Origin: Pirellulales bacterium
GTDB taxonomy: Bacteria > Planctomycetota > Planctomycetia > Pirellulales > JAICIG01
Direction of reading: 5' to 3'
Assembly: GCA_025924495.1 (NCBI GenBank)
Contig: JAICIG010000095.1
Span: 1-20,394, forward strand
DNA length: 20,394 nucleotides
Every line of letters begins with the position of its first letter. Positions within the stretch are counted from its first letter, which is position 1. Position numbers and translations under genes: made by a program. Below the pieces are notes generated by a model. The model was given only the letters and a program-made list of their open reading frames with translations. It was not told the origin of the DNA and did no database searches. This document shows positions 8,499-15,561 of the stretch, piece after piece.

Positions 8499-8837
8499 TC
8501 GTCGGTACTCCCCTCGGCGCCGCTGGCAGTTTTGGCCGCAGGCAGGTTCGCTTGGTCGGAAACCGTAAAACCTTTGGCAGTTTCCCTACCCGGTTCATCG
8601 GCAGATTCTGTTGGGCAGTCCACCGCTGGGCGGTGAAGTGCCACAGCGAATAGCGGATTTAGAGAACCTTTGAGGGCGTCTGACCGGCGTGGCGTGCCGA
8701 ATCTGGAAAGAGAGGTAAGATCCGGCGAAGGTTCCTCAGAGAAGGAAGACGACGGATTCCGTAAGTGGCGCCATCCACCGGCCAAATTCTGAGCCGGTGA
8801 ATGTGACGGAGCGAGACACTGGCAGTTGCCCTTGCGA
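8499..8837. other. Gap upstream of the Cys-rich gene
   Basis: These 339 bases hold no gene I would support. Two perfect inverted repeats are visible: CACCGC-TGG-GCGGTG (8621-8635) and CACCGGC, 10-nt loop, GCCGGTG (8776-8799). The second lies 38 nt past the stop of the 88-aa gene and may end its transcript, but has no T-tract. No convincing promoter for the Cys-rich gene was found. Confidence 0.4.
8776..8799. repeat. Perfect 7-bp inverted repeat after the 88-aa gene
   Basis: CACCGGC (8776-8782) and GCCGGTG (8793-8799) pair perfectly around a 10-nt A/T-rich loop. The position fits an mRNA 3' stem for the minus-strand gene ending at 8838. No U-run follows, so it is not called a terminator. Confidence 0.4.
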
Positions 8838-9104
8838 TCAGGTTTCTGCAAAGGGCTTCGTGGCGGACGTCGCTCCCAAGAAATAATAACGACGCCGGCC
8901 GTGGATCACTTCAAGTTCGTAAATTGCAATACTGGTTGTCGGCGTGTCGGGCGCGCCAGTTTGTCCGTTCAGCATCTGAAAGATGTTCCGGCTAACGGGC
9001 AGCGCCACGGTCTCGGCAAGGGACTCGGCGGGGATAGAAATGGTCTGGCGATGTCCGTCAAAGGGACCGCCGATGAACTCGATCAGATAAGTGGTAGCCG
9101 CCAT
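8838..9104 (-). CDS. Small conserved-looking protein with GGPFDGH motif, function unknown
   Basis: The 88-aa protein begins with YLIEFIGGPFDGH (residues about 6-18) and ends with a IYELEVIHGRRRYYFLGA pattern. This GGPxDG...YxL...YxYxG layout recurs in short hypothetical proteins of planctomycetes and phages (recalled, not searched). It looks like a small all-beta fold; there is no signal peptide or membrane segment. The ATG at 9104 has AAGGA 6 nt upstream on the minus strand, which with the residue pattern supports a real gene. It lies 339 nt upstream of the Cys-rich gene on the same strand; no functional link can be claimed. Confidence 0.7.
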   Translation of the reverse strand: MAATTYLIEFIGGPFDGHRQTISIPAESLAETVALPVSRNIFQMLNGQTGAPDTPTTSIAIYELEVIHGRRRYYFLGATSATKPFAET

Positions 9105-9692
9105 AAGTCATCCTTCCTAGGCTTCACGCCACGAATAACCTCGACATCAGATTCCGGTTTGTTCGTCTGCATATGCCGTGCCAATCGCGCATGGCCAGCC
9201 GCGAAGAGCCGAGCGAGGCGATGGACTTCTGCGACGCCTCTCTGCGCATAAAGGGCATGGGGAAGGCGATCTATAAGCGGGACCCGAAGTTTTTGCGCCG
9301 GGCGACTCAACGCGAAATAGCGTTTGTCGGCGTTTCAAGCAGCCTGGTTTCCGGCCCATCAGCCGCAAGATTTGGGTGAATGATTTACTGCCAAGCTGGA
9401 CGCCGCGCTAAAAAAACGAACAACGCGGGCGATTTCGACCAGCAGGTGAGAATTGGGCAGCGAGTCTCGAGATGCTGCGCGGGACGCGGGGCGGCGCTCG
9501 CCTGGCAATTTGTAGTCCGGCTGCGAGTTCGCTGCCGATGCGGCGGACATAGTGTCGCGACGCGATCCTCATTGTGCCCGGCGGCGCAGGAGATTGCAGT
9601 GCAATGGCGCGTACATTAGAGTCGTGATGCGAGCAACAGGCTGGCAGAAGCGTATCATCAAGTCCATTCGCCATGTCGCGAGGTGTGCGGCG
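9105..9692. other. Divergent gap between the 88-aa gene and the DUF1559 gene
   Basis: These 588 bases contain several short open frames on both strands, but none has a ribosome-binding site or a recognisable protein pattern. The only feature I support is a candidate plus-strand promoter at 9594-9622. No RNA gene was recognised. Confidence 0.45.
9594..9622 (+). promoter_or_regulatory. Candidate promoter for the DUF1559-ThuA gene pair
   Basis: TTGCAG (9594-9599), a 17-nt spacer and TAGAGT (9617-9622). The predicted start is about 65 nt before the ATG at 9693. The -10 is the same hexamer as proposed for ilvB. Confidence 0.35.
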
Positions 9693-10577
9693 ATGCCGAT
9701 CAACTTCACATGTCCGCTCTGCGGCGCGCAGAGCACCGTCGACGACCGCTATGCAGGGCAAACTGGTCCATGCCGTCAATGCGGGGGAACGGTTACGATC
9801 CCCGGCGAACCCAATCAGCCTTTCTCGCCGCCTCCCGCGCGCAGCAATTCGCTGCTGATTGTCGTGATCGTGCTAGGGGTAGCAGTGGTGGGGCTGTTGT
9901 TTTGCGGCGGCATCGGCGCAGCATTGTTGCTGCCGGCGGTGCAGGCCGCGCGCGAGGCGGCGCGACGCAGCCAATGTACGAACAACCTCAAACAGATCGC
10001 CTTTGCCCTGCAGAACTACCATGACGTCTACCAGCAGTTCCCGCCGCAGTACATCGCGGACGAAAATGGCAAGCCGATGCACAGTTGGCGAGTGCTCATT
10101 TTGCCTTTCATAGAGCACAAGGATCTTTACGATCAATACCGTTTTGACGAGCCGTGGGACGGCCCCAACAATCGATTGCTGGCCGCACGCATGCCGCCCG
10201 TCTTCCGGTGTCCCTCAGAGCCGACTTCATCTCAGGAGATAACGAGCTATGTGGGGATTTCGGGACCGGGAACGGTTTTCAACGGCGCCCAGCCGACGAG
10301 AATGTCGTCCATAACCGACGGCAGTTCGAACACGATCGTCGTCGTCGAATTCGCGGGGGGCGGCGTCCACTGGATGGAGCCTCGCGATCTCGATGCGAGT
10401 CAACTGAGTGGCATTGTTAACCCGGCGGATGGTCGCAACATCTCCAGTTATCATCCGGGCGGGGCTAATGCCGCATTCGCCGATGGCTCCGTCCGTTTTC
10501 TGCCCGCGTCAATCGGTTCGCAAGAATTACAAGCACTCACGACCATCGCTGGCGGAGAAATCATCTCCGCTTTCTAG
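9693..10577 (+). CDS. DUF1559 protein with N-terminal zinc ribbon and single membrane segment
   Basis: DUF1559 proteins are a very expanded planctomycete family, usually with a type IV pilin-like N-terminus; their role is unknown. Here the 294-aa protein begins with a zinc ribbon (Cys7, Cys10, Cys27, Cys30), a short Pro-rich linker (39-50) and a membrane helix (about 52-80). The DUF1559 core follows: LPAVQAAREAARRSQCTNNL (80-99), FRCPSEP, and the H-x9-DG motif with His264, Asp274 and Gly275. The usual GFTLVELLVVIAIIG prepilin segment is replaced by the TM helix, so pilin processing is not expected. The start at 9693 is preferred over 9552 because the zinc ribbon starts there and GAGG lies just upstream. 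The ThuA gene follows after 43 nt and is probably cotranscribed. Confidence 0.92.
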   Translation: MPINFTCPLCGAQSTVDDRYAGQTGPCRQCGGTVTIPGEPNQPFSPPPARSNSLLIVVIVLGVAVVGLLFCGGIGAALLLPAVQAAREAARRSQCTNNLKQIAFALQNYHDVYQQFPPQYIADENGKPMHSWRVLILPFIEHKDLYDQYRFDEPWDGPNNRLLAARMPPVFRCPSEPTSSQEITSYVGISGPGTVFNGAQPTRMSSITDGSSNTIVVVEFAGGGVHWMEPRDLDASQLSGIVNPADGRNISSYHPGGANAAFADGSVRFLPASIGSQELQALTTIAGGEIISAF

Positions 10578-10620
10578 CGAGAACGCTGCTTAAGAGGTAG
10601 AGATAGGCAGGTATGCTGCG

Positions 10621-11472
10621 ATGAAGACATTTCTGTGCGGTACGCTGCTACTGATTGCCGGTTCGTTGGCCGTCGCATCGGCGGCGCGCGCCGACGAGCC
10701 GAGCACGCGGCAGTTGCTGCTGCTGGGCCAAGGGCCCGATGGTCACCCGCCGGCTACGCATGAATACCTTGCTGGCCTGCGAATCCTTGAAAAGCTCCTG
10801 AAGCGCACGCCGGAGCTCGATGTCGTTTTGGAGCGCGCCGACGAGCCATGGGAGCGAGGGCCGGCATTGTTGGAGCAAGCTGATGGCGCAATAATCCTTC
10901 TAGCCGAAGGCGCTAAATGGGCGCAGAACGATCCGCGTCGGCTTGATGCCTTGGCCAAACTGGCGGCGCGCGGCGGCGGTTTCGTCGCGCTGCACTGGGG
11001 CGTCGGCGCAAAAGAGGCAAAGCCGATCGAGCCCTATTTGAAATTATTGGGCGGCTGCCATGGCGGCCCCGATCGGCGCTATCAAGTTCTGGAGACGACT
11101 CTTCGGCCCGCCGAACCTCGTCATCCGATTGCGACGGCAATTGCGGCGACACGAGTGCGCGACGAGTTTTACTATCGCCTGAAATTTATTCAGCCCGCGG
11201 GTCAGGTCCAACCCGTGTTGACTGTGCCGATTGAAGGCCGCGAGGAAACGGTCGCCTGGGCCTGGCAGCGGCCCGATGGCGGACGTTCCTTCGGCTTCAG
11301 TGGACTCCACTTTCACGACAACTGGCACTTGCCCGCTTATCGCCGGCTAATTGTGCAGGCGACGCTCTGGACGATGAAGTTGCCGATTCCTGCGGACGGC
11401 GCGGACGTTGATTTGGGCGAGGCCGATTTGCGACTCGATCGGAGCGATTCCGCAGGCTGTCCTAAAGACTGA
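10621..11472 (+). CDS. Exported ThuA-domain protein
   Basis: ThuA-like proteins have a class I glutamine-amidotransferase-like fold; many planctomycetes hold dozens of secreted copies, associated with sugar use, but the reaction is not established. The 283-aa protein has a signal peptide at 1-24 (ending in SAARA-DE). The ThuA domain covers about 30-255, with GQGPDGHPPATHEY (36-49), the GGGFVALHWG turn (118-127), HPIATAI (168-174) and the conserved FSGLHFHDNW (226-235) before YRRLIVQATLWTM. A canonical Cys/His nucleophile pair is not evident at the usual elbow (ALHW, without a Cys), as is common for this family. The ATG has no strong ribosome-binding site. It follows the DUF1559 gene by 43 nt, so translation may depend on that transcript, though a TATGCT lies 4 nt upstream. 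Confidence 0.87.
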   Translation: MKTFLCGTLLLIAGSLAVASAARADEPSTRQLLLLGQGPDGHPPATHEYLAGLRILEKLLKRTPELDVVLERADEPWERGPALLEQADGAIILLAEGAKWAQNDPRRLDALAKLAARGGGFVALHWGVGAKEAKPIEPYLKLLGGCHGGPDRRYQVLETTLRPAEPRHPIATAIAATRVRDEFYYRLKFIQPAGQVQPVLTVPIEGREETVAWAWQRPDGGRSFGFSGLHFHDNWHLPAYRRLIVQATLWTMKLPIPADGADVDLGEADLRLDRSDSAGCPKD

Positions 11473-11590
11473 CGCCTTCGCCGTTCATTGCTTCCGACAA
11501 GCATCGTCGGTTAACGCGATTGGACGCTCCTTTTGGCGCACTGTGTCGTTTGGATTGTGGTTTTCCCATTTCTAGTTTGCGCGGCGCGCC

Positions 11591-11620
11591 CTGACGATTT
11601 CCCGGCTTTCTGGTTATGCT
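11591..11620 (+). promoter_or_regulatory. Candidate promoter for the M50 protease gene
   Basis: CTGACG (11591-11596, 4/6), an 18-nt spacer and TATGCT (11615-11620, 4/6), about 50 nt before ATG 11672. The same TATGCT hexamer lies just upstream of the ThuA (10612) and ferredoxin-like (18345) genes. Confidence 0.3.
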
Positions 11621-11671
11621 GAGATAGCTGCCGCCGCAACGTTCGAACTTAAAACTACCCGCAGATTTCCC

Positions 11672-12799
11672 ATGAAGTGGTCCTTGAAGATCGGTCAGGT
11701 CGCCGGTATTGGGATTTTCGTCCATTGGACCTTTTTGATCCTGATCGGTTGGATTGCCGCGGCGGATCTGGTTGGCGGCAAGCCGCCTGCCGAGGCGCTG
11801 CGCGGCGTGCTGTTTGTGTTGGCGCTGTTTGGTTGCATCGTGTTACATGAGTTGGGGCACGCGCTGACCGCCCGGCGATTTGGAGTAAAAACTCAGGACA
11901 TTACCTTGCTGCCCATCGGCGGGCTGGCGCGATTGGAGCGAATTCCGGAAGACCCCGTACAGGAGTTCTGGATTGCTGTGGCGGGCCCGGCGGTCAACGT
12001 CGCAATTGCAACTGGGCTGGCTGTCTTGTTGTTCGCCTCGCGAGGCAGCCTGGGAAGTTGGCAACTGGCGCCGTTGGAAGGCGACTTTCTGCCTGAGTTA
12101 ATGAAGGTCAATGTAGCGCTCGTCGTGTTTAATTTGATTCCGGCGTTTCCTATGGACGGCGGGCGCGTACTGCGAGCCGTGTTGGCGCATTTTTCGGGCG
12201 ATTATGTGCGGGCGACGCAAAACGCCGCCAGCGTCGGCCAGGCGCTGGCAATCATGTTCGGCTTTCTCGGTTTGTTCGGCAATCCGATGCTGATCTTCAT
12301 CGCCTTGTTCGTTTATCTCGGTGCTCAGGAAGAAGCCAACATGGTGATGATGCGCTCCGCCTTGAAGGGCATTCCCGTCCGCGCGGCAATGATGACCCGG
12401 GTCCGCGCGTTGTCGCCCGACGATACGCTCGAGATGGCAATTCAGGAGTTGCTCGCCGGCTCTCAGCAAGACTTTCCGGTGGTTTCCGACGGTCGAGTGG
12501 TTGGGCTGTTGCTCCGCAGCGACGTCATGCAGTCCCTTGCCGATGGCGGCCGAGAACAGCGCGTGGGCGAAGTGATGCAAGCGCGCTGCGCTACGGTCGA
12601 AGATACCGAGATGCTCTCGAGTACGTTTGAGCGCATGCGCGAAAGCGCGTCGTCGACCCTGCCGGTCATACACGATGGTCAGTTTGTCGGCATGATTACG
12701 CTGGAAAACGTGGGCGAGCTGATGATGATCAACTCGGCCCTCCGCAGCAGTCGCACGCGCAGCCAGGTGGAAAGCCTATATCACAAGGCTGCCGGCTGA
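11672..12799 (+). CDS. Site-2 protease family (M50) membrane metalloprotease with two CBS domains
   Basis: S2P-type proteases cut transmembrane segments of regulators inside the membrane. The 375-aa protein has membrane segments at about 10-31, 43-65, 97-122, 142-160 and 186-217. The zinc site is complete: HELGH (His59, Glu60, His63) and the third ligand Asp152 in NLIPAFPMDGGR, whose layout (F/P before MDGGR) is of the SpoIVFB/Rip3 type. Two CBS domains follow (about 220-282 and 285-345), as in Rip3-like proteins, where they may sense adenosine nucleotides. There is no PDZ domain. It starts at ATG 11672, with no clear ribosome-binding site. No anti-sigma factor or sigma gene lies beside it, so the substrate is unknown. 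It converges on the small gene at 12848. Confidence 0.93.
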   Translation: MKWSLKIGQVAGIGIFVHWTFLILIGWIAAADLVGGKPPAEALRGVLFVLALFGCIVLHELGHALTARRFGVKTQDITLLPIGGLARLERIPEDPVQEFWIAVAGPAVNVAIATGLAVLLFASRGSLGSWQLAPLEGDFLPELMKVNVALVVFNLIPAFPMDGGRVLRAVLAHFSGDYVRATQNAASVGQALAIMFGFLGLFGNPMLIFIALFVYLGAQEEANMVMMRSALKGIPVRAAMMTRVRALSPDDTLEMAIQELLAGSQQDFPVVSDGRVVGLLLRSDVMQSLADGGREQRVGEVMQARCATVEDTEMLSSTFERMRESASSTLPVIHDGQFVGMITLENVGELMMINSALRSSRTRSQVESLYHKAAG

Positions 12800-12847
12800 A
12801 GGAGACGGGGCTAGCTCCGCTCGTACTTCTCTCTTCACCATTGTTGC

Positions 12848-13072
12848 CTAGCTTGCGGCACAGGCGACTAAATCATGTTTGGCTGTCGATGGGGCGCTGA
12901 TGACTGGGTCGCTAATGATCAAGGCAATTCGGACGGACGGTTTAGCAGCAGTGAGTGGCGGCAGGCCATAGCGCGGCATTAGCTCTGCCAGCACCTCGCC
13001 GAGCGTCCAAACGCCTTCTCGTTGGCGATGCTCTCTTTCGGCCGCAGTTGTATCGGCTCGTGCACTCAACAT
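12848..13072 (-). CDS. Small hypothetical protein (74 aa) behind a repeat-bearing promoter
   Basis: I do not recognise this protein. From ATG 13072 it is 74 aa, with a charged N-terminus (AAEREHRQREG), then the amphipathic stretch VWTLGEVLAELMPRYGLPPL at about 21-40, which looks like a real helix, and a less ordered tail. There is no signal peptide, cysteine cluster or membrane segment. Support is indirect: AGGA about 10 nt before the ATG, and a strong promoter (TTGACA, 16 nt, TACACT) 60-87 nt upstream on the same strand. An ATG at 13099 in frame would add nine residues but lacks the ribosome-binding site. Alternative: the promoter serves a small RNA and the frame is by chance. Confidence 0.5.
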   Translation of the reverse strand: MLSARADTTAAEREHRQREGVWTLGEVLAELMPRYGLPPLTAAKPSVRIALIISDPVISAPSTAKHDLVACAAS

Positions 13073-13101
13073 GGCGACGGTTCCTGAAAACGGGCCCAAA
13101 A

Positions 13102-13129
13102 CTTGTACCTGAACAAAGCGGTGTACAAG
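13102..13129. repeat. Inverted repeat CTTGTAC/GTACAAG
   Basis: CTTGTAC (13102-13108) and GTACAAG (13123-13129) are perfect reverse complements around a 14-nt spacer. The right arm overlaps the first GTGTA repeat. It lies at and just past the predicted transcription start of the 74-aa gene, where a repressor site or mRNA stem could act. Confidence 0.5.
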
Positions 13130-13150
13130 GTAGTGTATCTATTAGTGTAC
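13121..13150. repeat. Three direct repeats GTGTA(C/T) at exact 12-bp spacing
   Basis: GTGTAC (13121), GTGTAT (13133) and GTGTAC (13145) start exactly 12 bp apart. On the minus strand they read TACAC-type repeats that cover the spacer, the -10 and the start region of the 74-aa gene's promoter. This placement is that of an operator for an oligomeric regulator. Confidence 0.55.
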
Positions 13151-13159
13151 GCATGTCAA
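13132..13159 (-). promoter_or_regulatory. Sigma-70-like promoter for the 74-aa gene
   Basis: On the minus strand, TTGACA (13159-13154, perfect), a 16-nt spacer and TACACT (13137-13132, 4/6). The predicted start is near 13125, giving a leader of about 53 nt. It is the best -35 match in the window. Confidence 0.5.
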
Positions 13160-13264
13160 CTTTTCGGGTTCGCGCGGAATGTAATGATTCCCCGTGCCCA
13201 GCGCCGGAACCATGGCTGACCGCTTTTTCTTACAAATCTCACGAGAAACCGCGGGAGTTTGCCG

Positions 13265-13293
13265 TTCTCATGGAGGGGCAGAGTCTTTAGAAT
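13265..13293 (+). promoter_or_regulatory. Candidate promoter for typA
   Basis: TTCTCA (13265-13270, 4/6), a 17-nt spacer and TAGAAT (13288-13293, 5/6). The transcript would carry a leader of about 200 nt before the ATG at 13503, including the hairpins at 13335 and 13404. Confidence 0.35.
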
Positions 13294-13334
13294 GGTTTCG
13301 ACGCGGTCCGCAGCGCGGCCCGCGCGGGATGCCT

Positions 13335-13354
13335 TGGCGACGGCAGGGTCGCCA
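13335..13354 (+). other. Perfect 7-bp hairpin in the typA leader
   Basis: TGGCGAC (13335-13341), a 6-nt loop and GTCGCCA (13348-13354). A T-G pair could extend the stem by one. It lies between the candidate promoter and the terminator-like hairpin. Confidence 0.45.
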
Positions 13355-13403
13355 GCGGTTGGGGCAGCACCTTGCAGAGCATTGCCCGCCTTGAATAAGA
13401 AGT

Positions 13404-13426
13404 GTGGCTCTTCCGCCGCATTTTTT
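13404..13426 (+). terminator. Terminator-like hairpin with T6 in the typA leader
   Basis: GTGGC (13404-13408), a 6-nt loop and GCCGC (13415-13419) form a 5-bp stem with one T-G wobble. One base later come six Ts (13421-13426). It lies 77 nt before the typA ATG on the coding strand. It may be an attenuator or the end of a short upstream RNA; the weak stem makes both uncertain. Confidence 0.35.
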
Positions 13427-13502
13427 GCTCGTCCAAAAATCGCCGGCCGACTTGGATTTCGGCCCCTGCTTCCGCACTTAACTCTCGGTAAGAAAATAGT
13501 TT

Positions 13503-15338
13503 ATGCAACAGACGGTCTGTACCCATCGTCGCACCGATATTCGCAACATTGCCATCATTGCCCACGTCGACCATGGCAAGACGACGCTGGTCGACTGCCT
13601 ACTGCGGCAAAGCGGCGAGTTCCGAGCCAGCCAACTCGTCGGAGAACGGATCCTCGATTCAAACGACTTGGAGCGCGAGCGCGGGATTACGATTCTGGCC
13701 AAAAACATTGCCATTCCCTACAAGGGCGTGAAGATCAACCTCATCGACACGCCGGGCCACGCCGATTTCGGCGGCGAGGTTGAGCGCGTGCTGCGAATGG
13801 CCGATGGCGCCCTGGTGCTGGTCGACGCGGCGGAAGGGCCGATGCCGCAAACGCGGTTCGTGCTTTCCAAGGCGCTCGAATGCCGGCTCAAGCCAGTTGT
13901 CGTCGTCAACAAAATCGACCGCTCCGACGCTCGGGCCGAAGACGTGCTCAACGAAACGTTCGAGCTGTTCATGGAATTGGGGGCTGACGAGGCGCTGGCC
14001 GATTTCCCCTACATTTTCGCCAGCTCGCGCCAAGGCTTTGCCACCCACGACCCGAACGAACCGGGCGACTCGATGAAGCCGTTGTTGGACCTGGTGCTGG
14101 CCTCGGTGCCGGGGCCGGAGATCGACGCCGATTCGCCGCTGCAGATGCTGGTGAACACGCTTGATTGGTCAGAGTTCGTTGGGCGTATTGCTATCGGTCG
14201 AATCCACTCGGGCACGATCAAGCGCGGTCAGCGCGTGGCGCTGATGCAATCGGGCGATGAAGTCACTCCTTCGAAGATCAACACGCTGTATGTGTTCGAT
14301 AAGCTCGGCCGCACAGAGGTCGAAGAGGCCACGGCTGGCGACGTTGTGGCGGTCGTCGGGCTGGAAGACGTCGAAATCGGCGACACGATCAGCGATTTCG
14401 ATGTCCGGCGGGCATTGCCCCGCGTCGAAGTCGACCAGCCGACCTTGGAAATGGTGTTTTCCATCAACAGCTCGCCGCTGGCCGGACGGTCTGGCAAATA
14501 CGTCACCAACCGGCACTTGCGCGACCGGCTGATGAAAGAGCTGGAGCGCAATGTCGCTTTGCGGGTTGGGCCGATCGAAGGCAGTGACGCGTTTGCCGTG
14601 TCGGGTCGCGGGCTCTTGCACCTTTCGGTGTTGATTGAAACGATGCGCCGCGAGGGGTTTGAGATTTCGGTGGGCAAACCGCGCGTCATCACGCGCGAGC
14701 ACAACGGCATTGTCGAGGAGCCGTTCGAAACGCTGGTCGTCGAAGTGCCCCCTGATCGCTTAGGCGCAGTGATGGAATTGACCGGTGCGCGTCGGGGGCA
14801 GATGCTCGAGATGCACACTCGCGGCGAATATGCCCACGTGGCATTTTCGATTCCCGCGCGAGGCCTGATCGGCCTGCGCACGCGGCTGCTAAATGCGACG
14901 CAAGGCATGGCCATCATGCACCACCGGTTTGACCGCTACCGGCCTCTGGAAGGCGAAATCCCTGGCCGGCCGAACGGCGTGCTTGTGTCGATGGTGTCAG
15001 GCAAGGCCGTGGCTTTCGGCCTCGACGGCTTGCAGGAGCGCGCCGAGCTGTTCGTCGGTCCAGGCGACGAGGTCTACGAAGGGATGATCGTTGGCGAAAA
15101 CAGTCGCACGGGCGACATGCCCGTCAATCCAACTAAGGAAAAGAAGCTGACCAACATGCGGGCTTCAGGCAGCGATCGCAATATTCTGCTCAAGCCGCCG
15201 CGTGTGATGACCTTGGAGATGGCGCTCGAGTACATCGAAGAGGACGAACTGGTCGAAGTCACGCCGACCCATATCCGTTTGCGCAAGATTCTGTTGAGCG
15301 AAAACGACCGTAAGCGGGCCTCGCGGCAACGCGCGTAA
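13503..15338 (+). CDS. typA: Translational GTPase TypA/BipA
   Basis: A ribosome-binding GTPase of the EF-G family that helps ribosome assembly and translation under stress such as cold. The 611-aa length is normal. G-domain motifs are all present: G1 AHVDHGKTT (20-28), G2 Thr63 in RGITI, G3 DTPGH (82-86), G4 NKID (136-139) and G5 around SSR (174-176). Domain II (about 205-300), the EF-G III-like and V-like parts (about 305-480) and the BipA-specific C-terminal domain (about 485-600, with [11 protein letters not shown] and RKI) follow. ATG 13503 begins just before the G1 region, with [17 protein letters not shown] as usual; the ribosome-binding site is weak. It is divergent from the 74-aa gene, and its leader has hairpins that could regulate it. 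Confidence 0.97.
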   Translation: MQQTVCTHRRTDIRNIAIIAHVDHGKTTLVDCLLRQSGEFRASQLVGERILDSNDLERERGITILAKNIAIPYKGVKINLIDTPGHADFGGEVERVLRMADGALVLVDAAEGPMPQTRFVLSKALECRLKPVVVVNKIDRSDARAEDVLNETFELFMELGADEALADFPYIFASSRQGFATHDPNEPGDSMKPLLDLVLASVPGPEIDADSPLQMLVNTLDWSEFVGRIAIGRIHSGTIKRGQRVALMQSGDEVTPSKINTLYVFDKLGRTEVEEATAGDVVAVVGLEDVEIGDTISDFDVRRALPRVEVDQPTLEMVFSINSSPLAGRSGKYVTNRHLRDRLMKELERNVALRVGPIEGSDAFAVSGRGLLHLSVLIETMRREGFEISVGKPRVITREHNGIVEEPFETLVVEVPPDRLGAVMELTGARRGQMLEMHTRGEYAHVAFSIPARGLIGLRTRLLNATQGMAIMHHRFDRYRPLEGEIPGRPNGVLVSMVSGKAVAFGLDGLQERAELFVGPGDEVYEGMIVGENSRTGDMPVNPTKEKKLTNMRASGSDRNILLKPPRVMTLEMALEYIEEDELVEVTPTHIRLRKILLSENDRKRASRQRA

Positions 15339-15516
15339 TGCAGGAATGAACCGCTAATTGCCGCTGATTCTCACTTATCTGTTTGTTTTGATTTGTGAGT
15401 ATCCGAGGCGATTATGGTTTGTTTTTGCGCATTTCTTGACGACGGCATTCGGATTTCGGCCTTGGCCTGACGAGGACCGAGCGGAAATGCTCTGGCGAAG
15501 CAGGGGCGGGCGTGGT

Positions 15517-15522
15517 TAGAAT
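15517..15522 (+). promoter_or_regulatory. Candidate -10 element for the glycosyltransferase gene
   Basis: TAGAAT lies 39 nt before ATG 15562. No acceptable -35 is found at 16-18 nt, so the call rests on the -10 and the position only. Confidence 0.2.
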
Positions 15523-15561
15523 CCGCCGCGCAGTTCAGCCTTTCTTTTCGTTTGGCCGGCG

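Larger units (their letters stand above)
13073..13502. other. Divergent gap holding an operator-like region and the typA leader
   Basis: The left part (13102-13159) holds a minus-strand promoter with three phased repeats and an inverted repeat. The right part (13265-13426) holds a candidate plus-strand promoter, a perfect 7-bp hairpin and a terminator-like hairpin before typA. No further gene is supported. Confidence 0.5.

Noticed and set aside
8495..8851. 118-codon minus-strand frame whose stop overlaps the Cys-rich gene start (ATGA)
   Set aside because: The overlap looks like translational coupling, but the residues are low-complexity Ser/Pro/Arg with no clear fold, and the start lies inside the preceding gene without a ribosome-binding site.
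9173..9379. 68-codon plus-strand frame in the 9105-9692 gap
   Set aside because: No ribosome-binding site, no recognisable motif, and of a length expected by chance at this GC content.
9403..9428. CCGCG/CGCGG arms around an A7-containing loop
   Set aside because: Only 5 bp with a 16-nt loop and no T-run after the stem; likely chance.
11494..11510. CCGAC/GTCGG hairpin after the ThuA gene
   Set aside because: A 5-bp stem without a T-tract is too weak to call a terminator.
13273..13310. GGGG followed by GGTTTCGACG, like the 5' end of tmRNA
   Set aside because: The spacing between the two parts is longer than in tmRNA. A ~350-nt molecule would run into typA, and no matching tRNA-like 3' end is seen.
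15339..15561. CTCAC/GTGAG pairing after typA as a terminator
   Set aside because: A loop of about 20 nt and no U-tract; no convincing terminator was found here.
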